From NCBI GenBank assembly GCA_951813575.1, contig OX638375.1:3624752-3688751 (forward strand): a stretch of 64,000 nt of DNA, read 5' to 3'. The position numbers and the translations under genes were made by a program. This DNA is from Candidatus Binatia bacterium. GTDB lineage: Bacteria > Desulfobacterota > Binatia > UBA9968 > JAJDTQ01. The notes under the pieces were generated by a model. The model worked only from the letters and a program-made list of their open reading frames with translations, was not told the DNA's origin and searched no databases. Of this stretch, positions 1 through 10,953 are shown one piece after another. The first letter of the stretch is position 1; each line of letters begins with the position of its first letter.

Positions 1-1
1 G

Positions 2-178
2 CCGGGCAGGATCGTCGAACTGCTTCGGGAACACCCGCACCTGACCTTGGTTGAAATCGCCGCTCAAATCGGCAAGTCAGTCCGGACTGTTGAGCGAGCA
101 AGCGCCAAACTGATCAATGAAGGGCGGCTTCGCCGTGTCGGCCCCCGTAAAGGTGGCCACTGGGAAGTTCTGAAGTGA
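2..178 (+). CDS. C-terminal end of a winged-helix protein upstream of hsdR (partial)
   Basis: The window opens inside this gene; the last 58 codons are visible. The residues RIVELLREHPHLTLVEIAAQ followed by a helix with KSVRTVERA and a basic GRLRRVGPRKGGHW hairpin look like a winged helix-turn-helix of the kind that ends AlbA_2/RecG-like ATP-binding proteins often found in type I restriction loci. Its TGA overlaps the GTG of hsdR by four bases (GTGA), so the two are probably translationally coupled. Identity of the missing N-terminal part is unknown. Confidence 0.6.
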   Translation, partial: PGRIVELLREHPHLTLVEIAAQIGKSVRTVERASAKLINEGRLRRVGPRKGGHWEVLK

Positions 179-3100
179 CAAGCGTGGGCCAACCCGAGCG
201 CGTCACCCAGAACCGGGTGATCGCCCTGTTCCGCGAACAACTGGACTACAGCTACGTCGGCGACTGGGCTGACCGCGACGGCAACAGCAACATCGAAGAC
301 GGCCGTCTCTCGGCATGGCTGGTCAAGAGCGGTTACTCACCGGCGCAGATCAGTGCCGCTCTCCACAGACTCCGGACCGAAGCGGACAACTACAACCGCG
401 GGCTCTACGGCAACAACCACGCTGTCTACAACCTGCTGCGCTACGGCGTGCCCGTGAAGACAGAGGCAGGCAAGGCGACGGAAACCGTCCACCTTATCGA
501 CTGGCAGGAGCCGGAGCGGAACGATTTCGCCATTGCCGAGGAAGTGACGCTCAAGGGGAACCAGGAGCGGCGGCCCGACGTCGTGCTGTATGTGAATGGC
601 ATCGCCGTCGCCGTTCTGGAGTTGAAGAACAGCCGCGTGAGCATCGGCGACGGCATCCGCCAGAACCTCTCGAATCAGCAACCGGAGTTCAACGCTTGGT
701 TCTTCAGCACGGTTCAGTTCATTTTCGCCGGCAACGATTCCGAGGGTTTGCGGTACGGCACCATCGGCACGCCGGAAAAGTTCTTCCTCAATTGGAAGGA
801 GGACGAGGACGACAACAGCCTTCTGAAACTTGACAAATACCTGCTCAGGATGTGCCGCAAGGACCGTCTGATCGAGTTGATGCACGACTTTGTGCTCTTC
901 GACGGCGGGGTGAAGAAGTTGCCGCGGGCGCACCAGTATTTCGGCGTCAAGGCCGCGCAGGTTGAGGTGAGCCGAAAGAAGGGCGGAATCATTTGGCACA
1001 CGCAGGGCAGCGGCAAGAGCATCGTGATGGTGTTGCTGGCGAAGTGGATTCTGGAAAACAACCCCAACGGCCGTGTCGCCATCATTACGGACCGCGACGA
1101 GTTGGACAAGCAGATCCAGGGCGTGTTCACGAGTGCGGGCATCGACATCGCCCGAAGCAGGAGCGGCCGCAACCTGATGACCCAGCTCGGTCAGTCGACG
1201 CCGCGCCTGTTGTGCTCGCTGGTGCACAAGTTCGGCCGCAAGGACGTGGACGACTTCGACGCTTATATCAAGGAGTTGGAAGGCCAGCCCAGCGCGACCG
1301 TGGGCGAGGTGTTTGTGTTCGTGGACGAATGCCACCGTACCCAGAGCGGCAAGCTGCACCGCGTGATGAAGGCGATAATGCCGCATGCCGTATTTGTCGG
1401 CTTCACCGGTACGCCTCTCCTCAGGAGGGATGCGCAGACGAGTCTGGAAGTGTTCGGCGGCTATATCCACACCTACAAGTTCAGCGAAGGCGTCGAGGAC
1501 AAGGTGGTGTTGGACCTGGTCTATGAGGCGCGGGACATCGAGCAGCACCTTGGCTCCGAAGACAAGATCGATGCCTGGTTCGAGGCCAAGACCAAGGGGC
1601 TGAACGACTGGCAGAAAGACGAGCTGAAGAAACAATGGGGTACGAAGCAGACAGTGCTCAGCTCCAGGTCACGCATGGAGCGAGTGGTAAACGACATCGT
1701 CTTCGACTTCAGCGTCAAACCACGTCTCTCCAGCCTCCGCGGCAACGCCATTCTTGTGGCCTCCAGCATCTACGATGCCTGTAAGTACTTCGCGCTGTTC
1801 CAGGATACCCCGTTGAAGGGCCGGTGCGCCGTGGTGACGTCCTACAACCCGCTGGCTAAGGATGTGACGCTGGAGGAAACTGGTGCCAACACCGAAACCG
1901 ACAAGCAGTTCATCTACAACACCTATACCGAGTTGCTGAAGGACGTTGACGCAAAGCCCGGCATGACCAAGACCGAGACCTACGAGGAGTCGGCCAAGGC
2001 GCTGTTCACCAAAGAGCCGGCCAACATGAATCTCCTCGTCGTGGTGGACAAGCTGCTCACCGGATTTGATGCGCCACCCTGCACCTATCTCTACATCGAC
2101 AAGTCCATGCAGGACCACGGCCTGTTTCAGGCCATCTGCCGAACCAACCGCCTCGATGGCGAGGACAAGGATTTCGGCTACATCGTCGACTACAAGGACC
2201 TGTTCAAGAAAGTGGAGAACGCCATCGCGGTCTATACCGCCGAGCTGGACCGCAGCGCGGGTGGATGCGACCCGGAGGTGCTGCTGCAGGATCGCTTGAA
2301 AAGGGGCAAGGAACGCCTCGACACGGCCATCGAAGCGCTTGTCCTGCTCTGCGAGCCGGTGGAGCCGCCCAAGGGTGAGTTGCAGTACATCCACTATTTC
2401 TGCGGCAACACGGAGATCGCAACCGACCTGAAGGAGCGGGAACCGCAGCGGACCGCGCTTTACCGGGCGACCGTGGCCCTCGTCCGTGCCTACGCCAACA
2501 TCGCCGATGAACTGGACACGGCCGGCTACAGCACTACAGAGATCCGCCGGATCAAGGAGCAGGTCGATCACTGTCTGAAAGTTCGGGAAGTCATCCGCAA
2601 AGCCAGTGGCGAGACCCTCGACCTCAAGGCCTACGAGGCCGACATGCGGCACCTCATCGACACCTATATCGAGGCGGATGAGCCGCGAGAGATTTCGCCC
2701 TTCGATGGCATGAGCCTTTTGGAGCTGATCGTGAAGACCGGAATTTACGAAGCGATCGACACTCAGCTCGGCGGATTCAAGGAAAACAAAGAAGCCGTCG
2801 CAGAGACTATAGAGAACAATGTCCGCAGCAAGATCCTGAAGGAGCATCTGGTCGACCCGAGCTACTACGAGAAGATGTCGGCCCTACTCGACGAGATCAT
2901 CGCGGACCGCAAAGCCGAGGCCATGGAGTATGAAGAATACCTCCGGCGCATCGCGAAATTGGCGCAGGAGGTAGAAGAAGGGCTTGCGGAGGATACACCT
3001 CAGGAGCTGAAGAATAGCCCGGCGTTACGGGCGCTGTACAACAACCTGAAGATGGCTGGAGGGGGGTCTGCGCGGGCGGATCGTGTGGCCGAGGCTCCAG

Positions 3101-3300
3101 AGGAGTACGACGCGTCCGTCGACCCCGTACTTCAGAAGGCGAAAAAGATCGACGCCGCGGTGAAACGGGTACGGCCGGACGACTGGCGTGGGGTCCACAC
3201 CCGCGAGCAAGTTATCAAGGCTGCCTTGAATGAGATTCTGCAAGATGGGGCCGAAGTGGAGCGGATCTTTCTGATCATCAAGGCGCAGAGCGAGTACTGA
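175..3300 (+). CDS. hsdR: Type I restriction enzyme R subunit (HsdR)
   Basis: Motor and nuclease subunit of a type I restriction complex, which translocates DNA with ATP and cuts it away from the recognition site. The 1041-residue protein has an N-terminal PD-(D/E)xK nuclease (RPDVVLYV near 133 with ELK at 149-151), Walker A TQGSGKS at 277-283, a DECH box at 384-387 and TGTP motif III at 411-414. The C-terminal third is the helical HsdR tail. GTG start, overlapping the upstream gene by four bases. hsdM and hsdS are not in the window and should lie upstream. The length is normal and nothing is broken. Confidence 0.93.
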   Translation: MTSVGQPERVTQNRVIALFREQLDYSYVGDWADRDGNSNIEDGRLSAWLVKSGYSPAQISAALHRLRTEADNYNRGLYGNNHAVYNLLRYGVPVKTEAGKATETVHLIDWQEPERNDFAIAEEVTLKGNQERRPDVVLYVNGIAVAVLELKNSRVSIGDGIRQNLSNQQPEFNAWFFSTVQFIFAGNDSEGLRYGTIGTPEKFFLNWKEDEDDNSLLKLDKYLLRMCRKDRLIELMHDFVLFDGGVKKLPRAHQYFGVKAAQVEVSRKKGGIIWHTQGSGKSIVMVLLAKWILENNPNGRVAIITDRDELDKQIQGVFTSAGIDIARSRSGRNLMTQLGQSTPRLLCSLVHKFGRKDVDDFDAYIKELEGQPSATVGEVFVFVDECHRTQSGKLHRVMKAIMPHAVFVGFTGTPLLRRDAQTSLEVFGGYIHTYKFSEGVEDKVVLDLVYEARDIEQHLGSEDKIDAWFEAKTKGLNDWQKDELKKQWGTKQTVLSSRSRMERVVNDIVFDFSVKPRLSSLRGNAILVASSIYDACKYFALFQDTPLKGRCAVVTSYNPLAKDVTLEETGANTETDKQFIYNTYTELLKDVDAKPGMTKTETYEESAKALFTKEPANMNLLVVVDKLLTGFDAPPCTYLYIDKSMQDHGLFQAICRTNRLDGEDKDFGYIVDYKDLFKKVENAIAVYTAELDRSAGGCDPEVLLQDRLKRGKERLDTAIEALVLLCEPVEPPKGELQYIHYFCGNTEIATDLKEREPQRTALYRATVALVRAYANIADELDTAGYSTTEIRRIKEQVDHCLKVREVIRKASGETLDLKAYEADMRHLIDTYIEADEPREISPFDGMSLLELIVKTGIYEAIDTQLGGFKENKEAVAETIENNVRSKILKEHLVDPSYYEKMSALLDEIIADRKAEAMEYEEYLRRIAKLAQEVEEGLAEDTPQELKNSPALRALYNNLKMAGGGSARADRVAEAPEEYDASVDPVLQKAKKIDAAVKRVRPDDWRGVHTREQVIKAALNEILQDGAEVERIFLIIKAQSEY

Positions 3301-4016
3301 TGGTGCCGCAGATCAAGTTGGGAGACATCGCGGTGGATGTGGTCCTGAAGGACATCAAGAACGTCCATCTAAGTGTACACCCTCCCAGCGGTCGGGTACG
3401 TATTGCCGCCCCTGAACACATGAGTCTCGATACCATCCGCGTGTTTGCCGTTTCCAAGCTTGCATGGATCCAGAAACAACAGAAAAAACTTCGAGAGCAG
3501 GAGCGCGAGACTTGTCGAGAATATCTCGACCGGGAAAGTCACTATGTTTGGGGAAAGCGCTACCTGCTCAGGATTGTCGAAGCGGACGGCGCGCCAGCGG
3601 TGGAATTGAAGGCAAGGAGCATGATTCTGAGGGTTCGCCCAGGCGCAAGGGTCGAGGCCAGAGGGGCCGTTCTTTCCAAGTGGTACCGGGAGCAACTGAA
3701 GACGACTATTCCGGAACTGCTCGCAAAGTGGGAGCCCATCTTGGGCGTAGACGCTCGGCGCGTCTTTGTACAGAAAATGAAAACCAAGTGGGGAACTTGC
3801 AATCCCGATCGACGTAGCATTCGTCTGAATACCGACTTGGCCAAGAAGCCGCCGCCATACCTTGAGTACATCCTGGTGCACGAGCTGACGCACCTACTCG
3901 AAAAGACACACAACGACCGCTTTACCTCGCTGATGGATCAATTCATGCCGCAGTGGCGGCAGTATCGGGAACTGCTCAACACCAGCCCGCTCACGCACGA
4001 GGATTGGGGCAAGTAG
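3300..4016 (+). CDS. YgjP/SprT-like zinc metallopeptidase (DUF45 family)
   Basis: A 238-residue predicted zinc metalloprotease. The active-site signature LVHELTHLLEKTHNDRF near residues 192-208 supplies the HExxH zinc ligands and a following His. KTKWGTCNPDRR just upstream is the other signature of the YgjP family. Its ATG overlaps the last base of hsdR, so it belongs to the restriction operon. Genes of this family often sit beside type I hsdR genes, where their role is unclear. Regulation or turnover of the R subunit is a reasonable guess, not shown here. Confidence 0.85.
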   Translation: MVPQIKLGDIAVDVVLKDIKNVHLSVHPPSGRVRIAAPEHMSLDTIRVFAVSKLAWIQKQQKKLREQERETCREYLDRESHYVWGKRYLLRIVEADGAPAVELKARSMILRVRPGARVEARGAVLSKWYREQLKTTIPELLAKWEPILGVDARRVFVQKMKTKWGTCNPDRRSIRLNTDLAKKPPPYLEYILVHELTHLLEKTHNDRFTSLMDQFMPQWRQYRELLNTSPLTHEDWGK

Positions 4017-4065
4017 GGCAGGCCGGCGACGGCCATTGGTGAATCACTTACGGCAGGGGACAGCG

Positions 4066-5574
4066 ATGTCAAGCACCTCACCTCGATACGGATCGGCTGG
4101 TCGTGCAGGTTCTTTAGCGTCCGCGACCGACCCGGCCTGGCTTTCGGCAACCCGACTTGCGGCGCTCATCAGCCGCCGTGAGATCGGCTGCCTCGAGCTG
4201 CTGGACCACTACCTGGCGCGGGTCGAGCGCTTCAACCCGGTCCTGAACGCGATTATCGCAACCGACGTCCCACGGGCCCGCCGGCGGGCGCGTGAGGCGG
4301 ACCGGGCATTGGCCCGGGGCGAGCGGTGGGGGCCGCTGCACGGTCTTCCCATGACCGTGAAGGATTCCTTCGACGTGGCCGGACTGCCGACCACCTGGGG
4401 AGTGCCGGAGCAGCGGGACAACATCGCCCGCGTTGACGCGCTCTCGGTGAAGCGGTTGCGCGACGCCGGCGCAGTGATCTTCGGCAAGACCAACGTGCCC
4501 ATCTGGCTCGCGGACGCGCAGAGTTTCAACGACATCTACGGCACGACCCGCAACCCCTGGGACCTCGACCGCTCGCCCGGGGGTTCCTCGGGCGGCGCGT
4601 CGGCGGCGCTGGCGGCGGGCCTGACCGCGCTGGAGATGGGCAGCGACATCGCCGGCTCGGTGCGCAACCCGGCCGCCTGGTGCGGGCTGTTCGCGCACAA
4701 GCCCACCATGGGCATCTGCCCCACGGAAGGGCACGCGCTGGACGGCAACCGCGCTCCTCTCGACATGCTCGTCATCGGCCCGCTGGCCCGGAGCGCCGCC
4801 GATCTGTCGCTGCTCCTTTCGGTGATCGCGGGTCCGGACGAGATCGGCGCGGCCGGGCTCCGGCTGACCCTGCCCGCGCCGCGGAAGAAGAAGCTGGCAG
4901 ACTACCGGGTGTCGCTTCTCCTCGAGGACGAGACCGTGCCCACGGCGAGCGACCTCGGCGCGCTCCACCGGGCGCTGGCCCGCTTCCTCCGCCGCAACAA
5001 GGTCAAGGTCGCCGTCGGCGCCCGTCCCGGCTTCGACGCGGCGGATTCCCACCGCGTCTTCGACGTGCTGCTGCGGGCCGCCACCTCGGGGCGTCAGACG
5101 GATGAGGAACTGGCCGCGAACCTCAAAGCGCGGCAAGGGCTGGCCCCCGGCGACGATGGCAAGCGGGCGCGTATGCTCCGCGGCGTCACGCTGCCGCACC
5201 GGGACTGGCTACGGCTGGACGAGATGCGGCACCGGATTCGCTGGCAGTGGCACGCGTTCTTCCAGCGCTACGACCTCCTGCTGGCGCCCATCACGGTGTC
5301 GGCGGCCATGCGCCACGACCACGGGCCGCCGTACGCGCGCACGGTGCCCGTAAACGGCGTCATGCAGCCGTTCATGAACCAGGTATCGCTGCCGGGCTAC
5401 GCCAACCTCGCATACCTTCCCTCGTCCGTCGCACCCATCGGCGTCGACGGCGAGGGGCTTCCGGTGGGCATTCAGATCATCGGGCCGCAGTACGGCGACC
5501 TGAGCTGCCTTCACTTCGCGCGGCTGCTGGAAAGGACCTTCCGCGGCTTCGTGCCGCCGCCGGGATACGATTGA
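4066..5574 (+). CDS. Amidase (amidase-signature family)
   Basis: A 502-residue amidase-signature hydrolase that should release ammonia from an amide. The Ser-cisSer-Lys triad is in place: Lys in MTVKDSFDVAG near residue 99, the cis-Ser in PGGSSGGASA near 174, and the nucleophile in GSDIAGSVRNPA near 198. I prefer the ATG at 4066 over an upstream TTG at 4036 because AGGGGA sits at 4055-4060. The substrate cannot be read from sequence. Its stop codon overlaps the start of the next gene, suggesting co-translation. Confidence 0.9.
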   Translation: MSSTSPRYGSAGRAGSLASATDPAWLSATRLAALISRREIGCLELLDHYLARVERFNPVLNAIIATDVPRARRRAREADRALARGERWGPLHGLPMTVKDSFDVAGLPTTWGVPEQRDNIARVDALSVKRLRDAGAVIFGKTNVPIWLADAQSFNDIYGTTRNPWDLDRSPGGSSGGASAALAAGLTALEMGSDIAGSVRNPAAWCGLFAHKPTMGICPTEGHALDGNRAPLDMLVIGPLARSAADLSLLLSVIAGPDEIGAAGLRLTLPAPRKKKLADYRVSLLLEDETVPTASDLGALHRALARFLRRNKVKVAVGARPGFDAADSHRVFDVLLRAATSGRQTDEELAANLKARQGLAPGDDGKRARMLRGVTLPHRDWLRLDEMRHRIRWQWHAFFQRYDLLLAPITVSAAMRHDHGPPYARTVPVNGVMQPFMNQVSLPGYANLAYLPSSVAPIGVDGEGLPVGIQIIGPQYGDLSCLHFARLLERTFRGFVPPPGYD

Positions 5575-5986
5575 TGTTGGCGGGGTGCGACCTGTTCCTC
5601 AAGTATCACAAGCGCACATTAGACAAGGCGTTCGCGTTCGACCGCGCCATGCTGGAAAGCCTGGGCGTCAGAAGGGTCCGCGCCGGCGAGAGTTGGGCCG
5701 GCCCCAAGACCGTGACCGGCCCCCGTCTGGCGGACGTTCTCGGCGCCGCGGGTTGTCACGGCAGGGCGCTCGAATTCCTGGCGCTGGACGGATTCCGTTT
5801 CAGGTTGTCCAGGGAGGATGTCGAAGCGCGCGCGTGGGTGGTTGGGACCCGGGCCGACGGCCGGCCCCTCGGCCTCGGCGACCGGGGTCCGCTCTGGCTG
5901 GTTTTCGATCCCCCCGGGTGCGGCCGGCCACGGCAAAGGAGATCGGCCTCGGGCCCTGGGCGCTGTTCTTCATCGAGTGTCAATAG
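5574..5986 (+). pseudogene. Molybdopterin-binding-like oxidoreductase domain protein, single-base frameshift
   Basis: Starts at an ATG overlapping the amidase stop. The reading FDRAMLESL, GPKTVTGPRLADVLGAAG, FLALDGF, DGRPL and DRGPLWLVFDPP matches the short pterin-binding oxidoreductase-like family (COG3915 type). After the C6 run at about 5911-5916 this frame degenerates, while the next frame reads RPATAKEIGLGPWALFFIEC and stops at 5986, a typical family ending. Adding one C to the run restores a 137-residue protein. It is therefore either a recent frameshift mutation or an assembly error. No signal peptide is obvious; many relatives are exported. Confidence 0.6.
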
Positions 5987-6091
5987 GAACGGTTCCGGCG
6001 CGTTTGTACGGCGCCCTGGAACGGTCTAAAACTTTCTCGTGGTCATCGAACTGTCCGCCATTGCTCAAGACAGGCCAACGGGAGGGGATTG

Positions 6092-6919
6092 ATGTCGGAT
6101 ATCAACGAAGTCGGCGCCACCGCCTTTTTCATCGCGGGCATCCGGGAGCAGGAGAAAGACCGGGAACACCCGCTTTTCGAGGACCCCTACGCGGAGTGGT
6201 TCGTTAACGACGAAATCCGGGCGAAGGTCCGGCAAGTGTTCACGGCCTTGCCCGAGGGGATGGAACTGGTTCGTTACCGTTCCGGCCTGTTCGATGACAT
6301 CATCCGCCGCGAGATCGGCAACGGCATGCGCCAGGTGGTCATTCTCGGCTCCGGGTTCGACATGCGGCCGCAGGTGTTTCAGGCCGACGGCGTGCGATTC
6401 TGCGACGTGGACCAGGACGCGGTGCTGGCGTTCAAGGGCAGGGTGCTGGAAGCCCACGGCGTGACCCCTTGCGCGGGCATCCCGTGCAACTACCTGGAGG
6501 TCGACCTGGCCGCGAAGCTGGTGGAGGCGGGGTTCGACCCGGATGCGCCGATGCTGATCGTCTGGGAGGGAAACACCATGTACCTGCCGGAGGAACTCAT
6601 CCACGGCTTCCTCAACCGGCTGCGCGAGGGGATACGGTCCTTCAGGATCGCCTTCGACTTCTTCGCCAGAAGCGTCATCGACCGCACCACCGGCGACGAG
6701 AACATCACCGCCACCACCGATGCCTTCGAGAACACCCTGAAGGTGAAATGGCTGACGGGTTTCGACGATCTTTCCGTTCTGGAGGAGCGCACCGGCTTGA
6801 AAGCGGTGGAACTCGGCAGCCTGCTGGACTTCGGTAAACGGGCGGCGCCGGATTACCCGACGGATATCCCGCAGTTGGAGCTGTACCTGTACGGAATCAT
6901 GAGTCACGGGGAGGGCTGA
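6092..6919 (+). CDS. Class I SAM methyltransferase, LCMT/polyketide O-methyltransferase type
   Basis: A 275-residue methyltransferase of the leucine carboxyl methyltransferase fold. Visible features are VGATAFFIAGIRE at the N-terminus, the SAM-binding VVILGSGFDMRP near residue 86, the acidic CDVDQDAV strand and LIVWEGNTMYL near 154. These proteins methylate small carboxylates or polyketide-like molecules in the cytoplasm; the substrate here is unknown. The ATG at 6092 has GGAGGGGA at 6080-6087. It is followed by the SRPBCC gene on the same strand 39 bases on. Confidence 0.85.
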   Translation: MSDINEVGATAFFIAGIREQEKDREHPLFEDPYAEWFVNDEIRAKVRQVFTALPEGMELVRYRSGLFDDIIRREIGNGMRQVVILGSGFDMRPQVFQADGVRFCDVDQDAVLAFKGRVLEAHGVTPCAGIPCNYLEVDLAAKLVEAGFDPDAPMLIVWEGNTMYLPEELIHGFLNRLREGIRSFRIAFDFFARSVIDRTTGDENITATTDAFENTLKVKWLTGFDDLSVLEERTGLKAVELGSLLDFGKRAAPDYPTDIPQLELYLYGIMSHGEG

Positions 6920-6958
6920 GCGGCACCCGAGGCGTTCGTGGCATGGTACCCTGAAGGC

Positions 6959-7405
6959 ATGAAGATCCACACCCTGCGTTCGGAGTTGTGGCTCCCCCGG
7001 CCCGTAGCCGAGGTGTTCCCCTTCTTTGCCGACACGGCCAATCTGCAACGGATCACGCCGCCCTGGCTGCGCTTCGAGATGATGACGCAGGTTCCGGTGG
7101 AGATGAGGGAGGGGGCCCTGATCGACTACCGCTTGCGAGTGCGCGGTTTCCCCATACGGTGGCGCTCGGAGATCACCTGCTGGGACCCGCCGCGGCGGTT
7201 CGTGGACGAGCAGCGGCGCGGACCCTACCGGCTCTGGGTCCACGAGCACACGTTCACCGAGGTGGAAGGCGGCACCCGGGTGGGGGATACGGTGGACTAT
7301 GCGGTCCGTTTCGGCGGCCTGGTCCAGAGGTTCCTGGTGGGGCCGGACCTCCGAAGGATCTTCGAGTACCGGAAGAAGAAGCTTCAGGAGTTGATGGGGC
7401 GGTAG
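6959..7405 (+). CDS. SRPBCC (START-like) ligand-binding protein
   Basis: A 148-residue single-domain protein of the polyketide cyclase/START-like fold. The opening LPRPVAEVFPFFADTANLQR, the ITPPWLRFEM segment, the WRSEITCWDPPRRFVDEQ strand pair and the final amphipathic helix are typical. Family members bind hydrophobic ligands; the ligand here is unknown. I chose the internal ATG at 6959 over a GTG at 6938 because the family begins close to it. It ends 19 bases from the convergent YbgA-like gene. Confidence 0.8.
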   Translation: MKIHTLRSELWLPRPVAEVFPFFADTANLQRITPPWLRFEMMTQVPVEMREGALIDYRLRVRGFPIRWRSEITCWDPPRRFVDEQRRGPYRLWVHEHTFTEVEGGTRVGDTVDYAVRFGGLVQRFLVGPDLRRIFEYRKKKLQELMGR

Positions 7406-7423
7406 TGTCCGTGGAGTCCGGGC

Positions 7424-8365
7424 TCACGGGCCCGAGCCCGGCCGGCGCAGGAAGTTCTGGCGCAGCACGTAGGCGGCCCCATGTTCGGCGGCGTGGCGGC
7501 GTATCAAGGCAAGGGGCGCGGACAGGGGGACCCGCCCCAGGCGATAGTCGTCCACCAGCCCCGCGAGCTGTTTCCGGCCTTCGGGGTCGAGCCGGCCGGA
7601 CAGGAAGCCCGCAAGGTGCTGCAGTGCGTTGGTGTTGGTTTTCCTCGTCGCCGGCTGTTTCAGGGCCTCCATGAACACGTTGCCGTATCGAGTCGTCACC
7701 GCTTCCAGGGGGCCGTTGCCGGCTTCGGCCAGCAGGCGGCCCAGAAGCCGCAGGCGGCGCTCGTCGTGGGCGAGGAGGGTCAGCTTGTGGGAGGCATGGA
7801 AATCCATGAGCCCGGCGAGCGACGGCGCCGCGCGGGCGTGGTCTCGCCATTCACGGTACCCGTGGACGCGCTCGATGAAGTTCTCGCACAGCGCCGCATC
7901 GTCCAGACGGTCTTCCGCTTCCACCGGCAGCAGCGGCAGGGCGCCCGCCAGCGCCCGGGCGAACAGGCCGGCGCCCGCGGGGTCCGCCGTCCCGGTTTCC
8001 GAGCGGACGGGAACGCGATCCGGCCCGCAGCTCGGCGAGCCTTTCTTCAGGACGAACCCGCAGACCTCCAGCCGTCCGATCTCCGCCGCCCGCTCCCGTC
8101 CGTAGCGCCGCATGATGCCGGTCCAGTCCCGACCGGAACGTTTTCCGACCATGCGAGGCGCCCGGGGGTTTCCGACCAGGTCCACGGGTTCCCGCGGCAC
8201 GCCCATTCCCACTTCCATCTCGGGGCAGACCGCAACGATCTCGAAGGAGCGGGACAACGTATCGGTGACGGTCCGGTGGTGCTTGTGGCCGCCGTCGTGA
8301 CGGACGAGGTGGCCCAGCAGGCAACTGCTGACGCCGATGCGTGGCTTGATCGACATGGTGGGCAC
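7424..8365 (-). CDS. DUF523-DUF1722 protein (YbgA-like)
   Basis: A 313-residue two-domain protein. The N-terminal DUF523 part shows RIGVSSCLLG, VAVCPEMEVGMGVPREPV and FVLKKGSPSCGPDRV, with conserved cysteines that may bind a metal. The C-terminal DUF1722 part contains LMDFHASHKLTLLAHDE. The architecture matches the E. coli ybgA product, whose function is not firmly established to my knowledge. It is transcribed divergently from the carotenoid operon, so the roughly 115-base gap holds both promoters. Confidence 0.87.
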   Translation of the reverse strand: MPTMSIKPRIGVSSCLLGHLVRHDGGHKHHRTVTDTLSRSFEIVAVCPEMEVGMGVPREPVDLVGNPRAPRMVGKRSGRDWTGIMRRYGRERAAEIGRLEVCGFVLKKGSPSCGPDRVPVRSETGTADPAGAGLFARALAGALPLLPVEAEDRLDDAALCENFIERVHGYREWRDHARAAPSLAGLMDFHASHKLTLLAHDERRLRLLGRLLAEAGNGPLEAVTTRYGNVFMEALKQPATRKTNTNALQHLAGFLSGRLDPEGRKQLAGLVDDYRLGRVPLSAPLALIRRHAAEHGAAYVLRQNFLRRPGSGP

Positions 8366-8482
8366 GGAAGAGGCCGTACGGATGGAGTCGCCGTGGCTTT
8401 CCTCGGCCGGAGCCGCTTCCGGGATGGATTATAGCGCAGTGTGCCCTATAAACTAGTGCGGTACCGGAACCGGATCGCGAAC

Positions 8483-10014
<1,532 letters not shown>

Positions 10015-10018
<4 letters not shown>

Positions 10019-10953
10019 CGTCCACCATGCCGGACGATGTGGCCGCCGCCATCGAGCATTGCGCGGCGGTGATCCGGGACGGCTCCAGAAGCTTCGCCCT
10101 GGCGGCGCGGCTCTTCGACCGCACCACCCTGAACGCCGCCGTGTCGCTCTACGGCTGGTGCCGGCACTGCGACGACCGGATCGACTCGGCCGGGGGCGAA
10201 GCGGCCGCGGCCGAACGCCTGGAGGAGCTTCGCCGCCGGACCCTGGATGCCCTCGCCGGCTGGCGGCAAAGCGCTCCCGCCTTCATCGCGTTCCAGCACG
10301 TCACGGCGGCGTACGGCGTGCCGCATCACTACCCGCTGGAGCTCATCGAGGGCATGGCCATGGATGCCCGCGGGCAGCGCTACGAGACCCTGGACGACCT
10401 GCTGCTCTACTGCTATCGGGTGGCCGGCACCGTGGGGCTGATGATGACCCACGTCATGGGAGTCAGCGACGAGAAGGCGCTGAGCCACGCCGCGGCCATG
10501 GGCACGGCCATGCAGCTTACCAACATCGCCCGGGACGTCATCGAGGACCACGAGCGGGGACGCATCTACCTGCCGCTTTCCTGGCTGGCCGAGGCGGGCG
10601 TTCCGCCCGAGGAGCTGGCCCTTGCCGCGCGGCGCCGCGAGCTCGCGAGCCTGGCCCGGCGTCTGCTTGCCGTGGCCCATGACTACTACCGTACGGGCGA
10701 CGCCGGCCTCCGCTACCTGCCTCTGCGCTCGGCGTGCGCGGTGGCGGCGGCGCGGCGCATCTACGCGGGCATCGGCGGCCGGGTGCTGCGGCGGAAGGAA
10801 CGGGCCTGGGACGGCCGGACCTATACCACCGGCCCGCGCAAGCTGGCGCTGGCCGCCCGTGGGTTGGGCCAGGTGGCCGCCACGCTGCCCCGTAGGGTCG
10901 CGCATCCGTGGTCCGCGGCGCCCATCCGCTCGGTGTGGCGCTTCTCGCCATGA
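10015..10953 (+). CDS. crtB: Phytoene synthase (CrtB)
   Basis: Head-to-head condensation of two geranylgeranyl diphosphates to phytoene. The 312-residue squalene/phytoene synthase fold shows both Asp-rich metal sites, HCDDRID near 51-57 and ARDVIEDHERGRIYLP in the second half, with YCYRVAGTVGLMM between them. The ATG overlaps the crtI stop in an ATGA arrangement. A geranylgeranyl diphosphate synthase gene is not in the window, so precursor supply is encoded elsewhere. Confidence 0.93.
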
